Shown here in pieces: positions 1 through 7,048 of a DNA stretch of 10,857 nucleotides; position 1 is the first letter of the stretch; each line of letters begins with the position of its first letter. Source of the DNA: Larix sibirica. Lineage: Eukaryota; Streptophyta; Pinopsida; Pinales; Pinaceae. Made by a program: the position numbers and the translations under genes. The stretch is from assembly GCA_004151065.3 (NCBI GenBank), contig NWUY0303891885.1, positions 1-10,857 on the forward strand, read 5' to 3'. A model generated the notes under the pieces. That model made no database searches. It saw only the letters and a list, made by a program, of their open reading frames with translations, and was not told where the DNA came from.

Positions 1-189
1 TCTAATACCATATATAAATTTCCATGTTCTCTAACTTTTAATGCAAAACCAAAATTTCACCTCTCAAGGATACTAGTTTTGCTTTTAAAAATCATGAAAT
101 CATGCAGAAATATTAAGTAGCTATACATTTTAAGAATGGGTGTCATTATTGTATGGCAAGTTATTTCATTTTCTTTTCCGAAATTTGGT
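1..189. other. AT-rich non-coding stretch, probably intron of the kinase relic
   Basis: I see no coding pattern, RNA gene or repeat here. The stretch is AT-rich and lies directly upstream of the first recognisable kinase exon remnant, so it is most simply an intron of that dead gene or its decayed upstream exon. This is inference from position only. Confidence 0.4.
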
Positions 190-366
190 TATAGCCCTAG
201 TTATTTACTATATACTATTTCTGGAGGCAATGAGAGGCTAGTCCCTTGGACAGTGCGATTGAAAGTTGTTATAGGAGTTGTTGAAGCATTATATGACTGG
301 CATAATGGATTTTCAATCTTCCATTCATGGAGATTTGAAATATTCCACAATATATTTCTTTTTGAA

Positions 367-534
367 TAGTCTAAACCATAGGGATAAATATTTTTATTGC
401 AATAATCATCAAGATTACGTTTGAGAGTTCTATGTTTCAAGAAATCTTAGTGATTTAGAGATGTAAAATTGAAACTTGGAATTCTGCAGTAATAAAAAAA
501 TTCAGTAGAATTAATTTGGATTTAATTACAATAG
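367..534 (+). other. Probable intron between kinase blocks 1 and 2
   Basis: AT-rich sequence between the NIFLFE block and the DFG block. Kinases of this type commonly have an intron close to the DFG exon. The frame closes with a stop straight after block 1. I cannot fix the exact splice sites. Confidence 0.4.
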
Positions 535-611
535 TTGTTAGATTTTGGGCTAGAAATGTGGGAACCAACATCTTCATATAGCAATTGTAGCGATTTTTTA
601 GTAACATTTGG

Positions 612-710
612 ATATGTAAGCATCTTCTTAGTTTCAAATTGCCATTCTGATATTAAGGCTATCCAACTTGTAACGGTATTGTTCACTAATCATGAGTGTA
701 GTTTTAACAG
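612..710 (+). other. Relic intron with mutated 5' splice site
   Basis: Block 2 ends in TTT GG and block 3 starts G TAT CTT GCT CCG after a good TTTTAACAG acceptor ending at 710. Together these give the expected F-G-Y-L-A-P across a phase-2 junction. The donor at 612 now reads ATATGTAAGC. An original GTATGTAAG type donor with its first G changed to A explains this. A cryptic GTAAGC at 616 is still present but would shift the frame. Confidence 0.6.
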
Positions 711-856
711 GTATCTTGCTCCGTAATATTTTTTATGGAAATATTAATGACAAGATGGATGTGTATGCATTTGGTGTGGTCCTTATTGAGAAAATAATTG
801 GAAGGAAGTCAATAAATACAAGAAATCCCAAGGGTCAATAAAGCCTAATTATGTGG

Positions 857-949
857 GTAAGTTTTGGTTTTAACAGTTGACTCTCAACTCAATGTTTATT
901 TATTATGCTTGTGGGCTCATGCTTACCCTTCGGCGAGTGTTGAAACCAA
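857..949 (+). other. Relic intron with intact GTAAGT donor
   Basis: Block 3 ends with the codons for L-I-M-W at 856 and is followed at once by the consensus donor GTAAGT at 857. Coding similarity resumes near 950 (A-R-T-I-L-stop-D-G-K, where the family has A-K-P-I-L-E-D-G-K). The acceptor is poorly defined, since the AG at 949-950 sits one base off the expected phase. The donor is seen directly; the 3' border is inferred. Confidence 0.55.
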
Positions 950-1216
950 GCAAGGACAATTTTATAGGACGGGAAAATGAGAAACCTTGCTAATAAATTT
1001 TTGCAAGTTGTTTATGATACAAATGAGATGCACATAATGATGCTTGCTGCTACACTTTGTCCAAGGCATACCTCTCATTTCCAATGTTGCACGAGCGTAG
1101 TAATTTATCTTACTTCATTCATTTCTATATACTTTAGGAGTTTGTTTACTTGCATGAATGTATATTTTTTTTTTACAGAAACGGCTAATAGCATTGATTA
1201 TATATAAAAAAGAGAA

Positions 1217-1350
1217 TTACATCAAAATTGGCTGATCAGATTGCTCCCTTGTAAGAGAAACAACCATCAATCCTAATTCATCAAGTTCCTTCTGATAATC
1301 TGCATAATCCCTTTCTTTTATGTGAGTACTATAGCATCTAACAAACTGTC
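1217..1350 (-). CDS. Possible terminal exon of the membrane/coiled-coil gene
   Basis: On the minus strand a pyrimidine-rich run ending in CTTCTAG directly precedes position 1350. After two bases of phase, an open frame of 43 codons runs to a TAA at 1217-1219. It contains the segment KERDYADYQKELDELGLMVV and then SLTREQSDQPILM. The acidic, Leu-regular composition looks coding and fits an extension of the coiled coil in the upstream exon. A phase-1 donor is needed upstream. The GT at the end of the V-G codons near 1575 or the GT near 1557 would fit the phase, but neither is a strong donor. The exon lies close to the tail of the convergent kinase relic. I do not recognise the protein. It could also belong to an unrelated lost gene. 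Confidence 0.4.
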
Positions 1351-1545
1351 CTAGAAGTAGAGTGCAAAAGAAAAGCATTTCTAGTGGTCTGCCTTTTACG
1401 AAAACTGGACATTAAGCCCAACCAAGATGCCAGCAAAATACTAAATCCTAAATTGTGAGTAACAGAGTTCCTATACAAAGATCTAGAAAGCATAGATAAC
1501 ATAAATAGACTGGATATCCAACCCGCGACCAAGATAGGCAGGCTG
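1351..1545 (-). other. Probable intron or 3'UTR of the minus-strand gene
   Basis: The main exon closes at a TAG at 1546-1548, and the next coding-like stretch starts at 1350 after a strong acceptor-like tract (TTTCTTTTGCACTCTACTTCTAG). The segment is thus either an intron or, if translation really ends at 1546, 3'UTR. A frame through it that reads as hydrophobic peptide is probably fortuitous. Confidence 0.4.
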
Positions 1546-2398
1546 CTAGCGAGGACCAATGTCCATGGTCGCACCCACAAAGTCCGCAACCAAGTTCTTG
1601 TCGGTGCTGAGGTCCACAAAATTTCCAGCTGAAGCCATGAACTTCTGAAGCTTCTCCATCTTTCGTTTAATGTCCTCAAGCTCACTGCCAGTTATTTTGA
1701 GCTTCCGGGTCTTGCGGGGGTAGGCCAATCCCAAAGTTTCCTCCAAATGTTCAATTTTTTCAACCACTATTATTCTGAGCTTTGACCTCAGAGTGAGAAA
1801 CAGTTGCAAAGTTATAAAGGCGAGAGATTACTTTCCTAAAATCAATGTTTTCTCCATGAACCAGTCTCACCTGCAGCTCCAAATCTTGCAAACGATCTAG
1901 AAAATCCACCTCAGATTTTGAGATACTGTGATTCTTGTCCTGCCTGATGACATTTCCAACCCCTGCATGCCTTCGACAGGGACCAAGACCAAGGTAGCCC
2001 TCGTGTTCTGCAGAGTCGCCCCACCTTTCTTCTGGCTGAGCTCCCCTACCACACACAGCATTGGAGTCGTGCCCCTTCTTACAGCATCTTCCACAATTGG
2101 GGTTCTCATTCCCCTGATAATGCCGAGCTCCACAGAAATGATGCTCCCCACCACACCCAATTTCATGATGCGCCATTTCTTTACCAGCATAGGGCTCTTT
2201 CCAAGTGATAAATAGCAAACTCAAACCCAAACCAAGCAGAGCGATAAGAGAATAGGAAGCAAAGTGAATTCTGTTATGCGCCCGGAGACGAGGTTTTATT
2301 GTTTCAAGGAGTCCGCATGCCAGCCAACTGGCAGTACTCTGAGGCTCAATAACTTCATGCATGCGAAGGCAGCATTCGAGAGGGAGAGTAGTCGTCAT
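1546..2398 (-). CDS. Unrecognised single-pass membrane, Cys/His-cluster and coiled-coil protein (frameshifted)
   Basis: The start is the ATG at 2398 (MTTTLPLECCLRMHEVIEPQ), chosen because residues further upstream in the same frame belong to the 3' end of the adjacent LINE. Residues about 46-65 (HFASYSLIALLGLGLSLLFI) form one clear membrane helix. Residues 82-116 are rich in Cys and His, including C102-x2-C105-x4-H110-x5-C116, close to a zinc knuckle. From about residue 160 the chain is a charged heptad-like helix (SEVDFLDRLQDLELQVRLVH). The frame breaks at a TGA at 1760-1762. The neighbouring frame continues smoothly with KIEHLEETLGL, then GSELEDIKRKMEKLQKFMAS and NLVADFVGATMDIGP, stopping at 1546. 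One extra base near 1760-1770 explains the break. It could be a real gene with a sequence error, a recent pseudogene, or two exons joined by an unseen intron. I do not recognise the family. The block looks richer in CpG than the decayed repeats around it, which argues for recent function. Confidence 0.5.
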
Positions 2399-2520
2399 TT
2401 CTCCAAGGGAGAATTCCCAAAAAAACTCAATTAATATGCTAATTAAATGAATATGATCCATAATGGAGTATTGTATAAGAAATAGGATCATAGGACTTAG
2501 TCCAAATTCCATCTCTTGGT

Positions 2521-2982
2521 TTAAGGGATCCAAGTAGTTTCCAATAGATCGTTATCAAGCCTTAGGATGCCATAATCTAGCTCGGCTCCTATATTCGCCA
2601 TATCATCCATTTTCTCATTCATCCCATGTAGAATATGAAGGAAATTGAGCTCATGAAATTCAGTGCTAATGCATTGTAGGAGGAGATGCATTTTGGAGGT
2701 GGGATATTTCCTTTTTACTATAATACGCTTAGCTTCTTTGATTATGATTAGAGAATCTCTGAGGATTGTGAGTTTCTTAATTCCCAGGCTGGCTGCAGTC
2801 TCCAATCCTTTGATGAGTCCTAGCCATTCTGCTGCATTGTTAGTCTTCCTCCCAATGCCCCAGGAAAATTCTTTGTGCTTGTTCCCCGTGAAGTCTAGTA
2901 TTACTCCCCCTGCACCTGCCAACCTTGGATTTCCCTTCGATGCACCATCAAAAAATAAAATGCTACTGTCCTTTTGGGTCAT
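2521..2982 (-). pseudogene. LINE ORF2 C-terminal RNase H domain
   Basis: This 153-residue frame is a complete type I RNase H fold by motif. D12 lies in FFDGASKGNP, E52 in TNNAAEWLGLIKGL, D76 in LTILRDSLII, and D126 or D127 in NEKMDDMANIGAE. The four acidic catalytic positions are therefore all kept, although the usual G-D-S around D76 has become R-D-S. The domain would remove the RNA strand of the cDNA hybrid during LINE insertion. Plant L1 elements are known to have gained an archaea-like RNase H at the end of ORF2, and this looks like that type. The domain is the longest uninterrupted C-terminal piece of the element. Its first Met is only where the frame reopens after stops, not a real start. 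Confidence 0.85.
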
Positions 2983-3332
2983 CCAATGTTATAACTCATC
3001 TTTATTTATTCTAAGTTTCCATGTCAAATGTCTCTCATTTTTTAGAGGTGTCGACCGGATAGAGGTGGGATACTGCTGAAGAAAATTCGCCATCCAGTTT
3101 CTTTCAAGAACAGACAAGGGCTTTTGCTGGATACTAGGCATCCCTCGCGAGGAGAGGACTTCAATCCATAGGGTCTTAGCACAAGATAAACCTTTCTAGG
3201 ATTGGCTTCTAGGCCTTCAAAAATCTCTTTGTTTCTAGCTGTCCAAACTTTCCAGTTGATAAACCTTGGAAGTGCTTCCCAAGCTCTGGAGAAGTCTGGC
3301 TTTCTGAAGAATGAACCATGATAGAAATCCTT
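2983..3332 (-). pseudogene. LINE ORF2 spacer between zf-RVT and RNase H, decayed
   Basis: Translation of the minus strand gives only short patches with coding character, broken by several stops and frame changes. The stretch sits between two domains of the same ORF2 and has no independent signal. It corresponds to the poorly conserved linker that joins the zinc-binding domain to RNase H in plant LINEs. Confidence 0.6.
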
Positions 3333-3662
3333 TCAATAGTTAAAAACATCGCTCCAATTGGTAGGCATCACCAGATTAACTCCCAAACTATTGATAGCTA
3401 GGTTCCAAACTTCATGCGTGAATTTGCAATTAAGGAAAATATGATCTATTGAATCTTCAACGTCCTTACATAAAACACATCGAAGAGGCCCCTCGATACC
3501 TCTTTTCCTCAGATTATATGCAGTTAACGTTTTTCTATGAGCGAAAGTCCAGTAAAAAATGTTCACCTTGGGGAGACTGTCTGTACACCAAACCTTAGCC
3601 CAGTTTATTTCTCTAACATCTCCTTCCTTTCTTGATTGAACATGTTGATAGCCTTCCTTCAC
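3333..3662 (-). pseudogene. LINE ORF2 zinc-binding region of reverse transcriptase (zf-RVT)
   Basis: The frame shows the hallmarks of the plant zf-RVT domain. It has NWAKVWCTDSLPKVNIFYWT, then LTAYNLRKRGIEGPLRCVLC, then DSIDHIFLNCKFTHEVW. The Cys pair C-x2-C followed by His and Cys forms the CCHC set expected for zinc binding. The region lies downstream of the polymerase domain and is thought to help nucleic acid binding by the ORF2 protein. A stop closes the frame at 3333, so it is separated from the RNase H piece by decayed sequence. Confidence 0.85.
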
Positions 3663-4621
3663 CGTATATGTTCCTGATCTTCCCCAACCACCTCTGTCTT
3701 TGATCTAGCTATCGATAGGACATTGTTCTTGTAAAAGGAGGAGAAGGGCGTTATAATCGTCTAGCAGATTGGGTGGAAGATCTAAATCCTTCCAGCCAAT
3801 CCAACGACCACTATTGGACCAATTGGAGATATCAAACAAAGAGTGTAGATGACTCCTGTCCATCCAATTTTTGAGATGGCTTAGCTCCTGTTGGAAGGTG
3901 GCTGGGGAACTTCTTCCCAGTTTATCATTCCAAATTGTGATATTTGCGTCGTTGCCATCTATCCATTAGATTTTATCTTTTATAATAAAAGCAACCTTCC
4001 TACACAAATCCCATATAGGGGTGCCTTTCTTATCCATATCAATATTATCAATGCAGCATTTCCTAGGTCCTCTCATATATTTTTTCTACAATGCTTTTTT
4101 CCACCAGGCATCTTTATCTGTTACTAGCCTCCACAGAATATTAGCCCCAAGAGCCAAGTTCATGAAGCATGGGTCTTTAACTCCAGCTCCTCCTCTATTT
4201 TTCGGATTGCAGACAGTGTCCTAGTTTATGAGATGAAACTTCTTTGTGTTACTCTCTTTTCCCCCTTGCCAAAGAAAAATTATGAGTTCTTTGTTGATTT
4301 CCTGTATAATAAACTTGGAGCAAGAGATATGGAGCAGACATAGATCGGATAAGCAGACAAAATAGACTTGATCAAGGTTAGATTCCCTTCTATATTTAGC
4401 CATTGAAACCCCCACCCATAGATTTTATTTTTGATTTTATCAATCAAGCCTTGCCAATCCTACTTCCTTTTTTTTCCTTTGAAGATTGGGACTCCTAGAT
4501 AATTGAAAGAATTCCAGTTTGTAATTCCTTCAAAGCCAAATATTCTAGAGATGCCAGCTAAGGTTGCCGGTGGGCAATTCCAACCATACACTTTAGATTT
4601 TAACTCACTGATTTTTCCATC
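3663..4621 (-). pseudogene. LINE ORF2 thumb/connection region, multiply frameshifted
   Basis: Minus-strand fragments in shifting frames match the section after the polymerase motifs of plant L1. Near 4440-4510 there is sequence for a F-x-G-x-P-I-F-K-G-K-K type stretch. At 4221-4415 the frame carries SKFIIQEINKELIIFLWQGG ending in FHLIN, the conserved FLWQGG...HLI segment. Frames further down continue to the W-x-G-K-D-L like part near 3780-3810. Many indels break it. I saw no other gene within this span. Confidence 0.65.
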
Positions 4622-5671
4622 TTAGGCATTTAGAAAGGAAGCGAGAGCTCTTTTGAAGCGTTCAACTATGACAGTGGATGCCCCACCTGATAAGATAGTA
4701 TCATCAACAAACTGTGCATTGTTAGCAGCACGGACTCCCCTAGCAATCTTGAGACCCTTGAGCTCACCCAAAATTTGAAGTCTAAGGAGTCTTCGGCTCA
4801 AGGAATCAACCACTAGGATGTAGAGAAACGGGGAGAGAGGACAACCCTGTCTGAGTCCACGGGAAACTTGGAAGAAATCAGTTGGGGGACGATTAACCAA
4901 AGGGGCTATCCAAGGTTTGCTAATACAAGCCTTAATCCATCTGACAAAACTCTGAGAGAACCCAAACTTAGTCATTATTTAAAAAAGGAAGAAGTGGTTG
5001 ACCCTGTCAAATGCATTTTCCATGTCAAGCTTGACAGTCATACCTTGCTGCTTGCGATTCATGCTAGAATGGATGGCCTCCTCAACAATAATGATGTTGT
5101 CCAGAATTTGTCTTCCAACAATGAACCTGCCTTGAGTCTCCGAGATAAGGCGACCCATGATCTTCTTCATTCTGGTAGCTAGGATATTTGCCAAGATTTT
5201 GTAAGAAGTGTTACATAGAGAAATTGGTCGAAAGCGATCTATAGAGAGGGAGTTCTTGTCTTTTGGGATTAAGGCCAAGAAGGACGAGTTGGTGGCTCCT
5301 CCTATCTTATCCTTTTTCCTAGTCCAGTTCAACATCTTTTTCAGATAATCTTTGATTATGTCCCAAGTTGCTCTGTAAAAGTTTATAGTGAACCCATCTG
5401 GCCCTGGAGATTTATCAACTTGAAGGGACCATATTGCATCTTTGATTTCATACTCCAAGATAGGTTTGTAAAGCTCCCAGTTTTCCCCATCGGTGATGAG
5501 AGAGGGGATTTCAGAGAGAGGGTCAGCCTGCGCCAGGGGTTCTGTCTCATTCTTGTCCAAATATAACTTGTGGAAGTGTTGCAGATCATGAGCTTTTATC
5601 AAATCTTGATCAAGGATTCTCACTCCGTTTTCATCTCTGAGCTCTTTCATCATATTACGACTTAACCTCAC
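4622..5671 (-). pseudogene. LINE reverse transcriptase domain, one internal frameshift
   Basis: The first segment (5671-4979) holds KSPGPDGFTINFYRATWDII (RT block 0), FRPISLCNTSYKILANILAT (block 1) and VKLDMENAFDRVNHF (motif A), whose first Asp, at 5024-5026, is a catalytic metal ligand. The second segment (4975-4622) holds GLRQGCPLSPFLYILVVDSL (motif B) and NAQFVDDTILSGG (motif C). The motif C Asp pair at about 4700-4705 is intact but sits in FVDD, where plant LINEs usually have FADD. The two segments are separated by a stop and a short frame change at about 4976-4985, next to an A/T-rich run. The enzyme would copy LINE RNA at a nicked target. Its motifs are almost complete, but the frame breaks rule out a functional product here. 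Confidence 0.9.
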
Positions 5672-5975
5672 TTTTGTTTGCTAATGGAAGTAACTGGTGT
5701 TACTGTACCCTCCCTTAAGCCAAAGCTATCTGGATTTTAGCCTCCAGACCTCTTCTTCCTTGCTGGCCACAGAGAGAATTTTGTTGTTGAGTTCTTGTTC
5801 CTGGCAGAGAAGCATTGTGGTAATTTCTGCCTTTTCCATATCATCCTGAAGAGTTGCAAGGTCAGATTGGAGAAGTTTTTTGACATACCTCGGGCTTTTG
5901 TATTCCAATTTCGTCCAAATTTTTAGCACATAGTAGACATTTCTGAGATTGCTCTCCCAAATGTAGCTCGGAGAG
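5672..5975 (-). pseudogene. LINE ORF2 linker between endonuclease and reverse transcriptase
   Basis: The frame at 5929-5726 (starting LKIWTKLEYKSPRYVKKLLQ, later LATLQDDMEKAEITTMLLCQ and NKILSVASKEEEVWRLKSR) is a charged helical linker. Just upstream the same frame reads GSPSYIWESNLRNVYYVL after a stop. Plant L1 ORF2 has such a helical stretch before the polymerase, ending in an E-x-x-W-R-x-K-S-R motif as seen here. It is bounded by stops near 5980 and 5725. Confidence 0.75.
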
Positions 5976-6195
5976 CCAAATCAGGGATAGTTCCATGCCA
6001 TAGAGATTAAGGTCCAAGCTTTTTCTTCTTTCAGCCAGGAGGGATTGAACCGGAAGGGAATAGGACCGAGGTTATCCGGGAGAGAAAGGTAAAGAGAGAT
6101 AGGCTTGTGATTCGAGACGACAGAGGGGATTGCAAAGGAGGACGAGATTAAATTTTTTTGGAGGAAGGATGAGCTAACAAGAAAATTAGTTTGAG
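5976..6195 (-). pseudogene. LINE APE-type endonuclease, C-terminal end only
   Basis: On the minus strand the frame reads FLVSSSFLQKNLISSSFAIP and then VVSNHKPISLYLSLPDNLGP, continuing with FRFNPSWL. This is the end of an exonuclease-endonuclease-phosphatase domain, where the family has R-F-L-V-S, S-D-H-x-P-I and P-F-R-F-x-x-x-W. The active-site S-D-H has become S-N-H at 6107-6115, so the Asp is lost. The rest of the domain and ORF1 are absent. Upstream of about 6195 the similarity ends and other repeat sequence begins. Confidence 0.8.
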
Positions 6196-6235
6196 CTGAC
6201 TAACGTTAATTATGATAGTTGCAATATTTTTTCTG
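6196..6235 (-). repeat. Possible polypurine tract and first bases of a 3' LTR
   Basis: On the minus strand an AGAAAAAA purine run is followed by TATTGCAACTATCATAATTA and then ACGTTAG. Plant Ty3/gypsy elements often have a purine tract directly followed by an LTR beginning TGTTG or similar, so this could be a mutated version (TATTGC for TGTTGC). The similarity ends where the LINE begins, near 6195. The call is weak because the other end of the LTR and a second copy are not in the window. Confidence 0.25.
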
Positions 6236-6816
6236 GAAACGAGCTAGTCCTCATTCGCCAGAGGTTAGGTCCGAGATTCTGGTGTTGGAGTTCTGCAGCG
6301 TGTATCATCCAGTATGTGTGATTGGTTAGTCGGTTTACTTATCCCTGCGAGGTATTGGCTTCACACAACCATTGATGTTCCTTTTTATGGAAATCTAAAG
6401 TGTGCCATATGATTTGCTCGTCCAAAACCCTGTTGGCCTCTAGGTCTACCAGGGTATTCCTTACATATAGGTCCTGGAGGGTGGTTTGTGTATTTTGCAG
6501 TTCAATGCAAATTTTACCATAATATGAGTACCAATTGTTTAAGACCATGGTCGACTTAGTTGCAAGGACTTTGCATTCTTGAATTTTCTTATATCGCACT
6601 TCAAAATATTTGTATTGGTTGGCCATGAGTAGACCAATCTCATAATCATGTTGTTGCCTTTGTTGGTCAAGTACTTGTTGGAAGTAGGTCAATACAGACT
6701 TGACAAGACTCTGATATTTTTCAAGGTGCCACATTGGTTGTGGTCCTACTAGATGGTTAATTACTTGTTCAACTTTTGTTGTACATGCTTTTCATACATC
6801 TTCTTGTTGATTCTTC

Positions 6817-6933
6817 AATACTTTGAGCCTTTGTTAACATGGCTCCACCTTTTATTCCTTTATTTATTGAATACTTTGAGCCTTTGTTAACATTGCTCCA
6901 CCTTTTATTCCTTTATTTATTGAATACTTTGAG
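6817..6933 (-). repeat. 53-bp tandem duplication, about 2.2 copies
   Basis: Unit 1 is 6817-6869, unit 2 is 6870-6922, and a partial third copy covers 6923-6933. The units differ at a single base (G at 6841, T at 6894). Since 53 is not a multiple of three, the duplication shifts the frame of the surrounding extra ORF. Near identity of the units in otherwise decayed sequence indicates a late event. Confidence 0.95.
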
Positions 6934-7048
6934 GAACTCATCTAATTCTTCATTTGAAGCCTTTTTTGGGGAAAATACACTAGTGGTCACTGCAGTCCTA
7001 CTCATTTGCTGCATTGTTACTGTGATTTTTATTCTGATTTTTTTTCTT

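Larger units (their letters stand above)
190..1200 (+). pseudogene. Receptor-like cytoplasmic Ser/Thr kinase pseudogene, C-terminal half, multi-exon
   Basis: Four blocks match successive parts of a plant receptor-like kinase domain. Block 1 (about 220-366) reads PWTVRLKVVIGVVEALYDWH, the helix before the catalytic loop. It then reads through a ruined HRD loop (aligned as W-R-F) to NIFLFE, corresponding to NILLxE. Block 2 (about 535-611) carries the activation segment, LDFGLEMWEPTSS followed by CSD and TFGY. Block 3 (711-856) covers the APE region and subdomains IX-X with DKMDVYAFGVVL and NPKGQ. Block 4 (about 950-1100) reads VVYDTNEMHIMMLAATLC, subdomain XI. Stops lie at 724, 839 and 965, each where the family has Glu, which fits G-to-T changes of GAA/GAG. 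A 2-base deletion near 735 shifts the frame. The retained introns show this is a decayed genomic gene and not a processed copy. The WEPTSS...CSD...TFGY and NPKGQ signatures recall the cytoplasmic kinases related to those fused to USP-like domains. The subfamily is an inference; the kinase call is firm. Confidence 0.85.
2420..6195 (-). mobile_element. 5'-truncated L1-type LINE with RNase H, degenerate
   Basis: Reading the minus strand from 6195 down gives, in order, the C-terminal end of an APE-type endonuclease, a linker, reverse transcriptase, the thumb and zinc-binding zf-RVT domain, and RNase H. This is the domain order of ORF2 in plant L1 elements. ORF1 and most of the endonuclease are missing, the usual result of incomplete target-primed reverse transcription. 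Several stops and frameshifts break ORF2, for example near 4976, 4619, 3332 and 5980, so the element cannot be autonomous. The 3' end lies between the RNase H stop at 2521 and the ATG of the next gene at 2398. I see no clear poly(A) tail or target-site duplication, so both borders are approximate. Confidence 0.85.

Noticed and set aside
1163-1175. T-run as the poly(A) tail of a minus-strand retrocopy
   Set aside because: The run ends in ACAG and works better as the pyrimidine tract of a kinase intron. The minus-strand gene seems to keep an intron, which does not fit a retrocopy.
1338-1685. Minus-strand frame giving a hydrophobic C-terminal part
   Set aside because: It overlaps the better coiled-coil frame and the probable intron. 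The hydrophobic look follows from T-rich sequence.
1897-2190. Alternative minus-strand frame through the Cys/His stretch
   Set aside because: It would need two frameshifts to connect the membrane helix with the coiled coil, whereas the chosen frame connects them directly.
1928-2215. 95-residue plus-strand frame
   Set aside because: It is opposite the membrane/coiled-coil gene, with no recognisable motif. The minus-strand frame has flanking coding segments that agree.
2663-3079. 138-residue plus-strand reading frame
   Set aside because: It lies antisense to the LINE RNase H, whose motifs are clear on the other strand. Its own translation shows no domain.
4868-5182. Plus-strand frame of 104 residues
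   Set aside because: It is the exact antisense of LINE reverse transcriptase motifs A and B.
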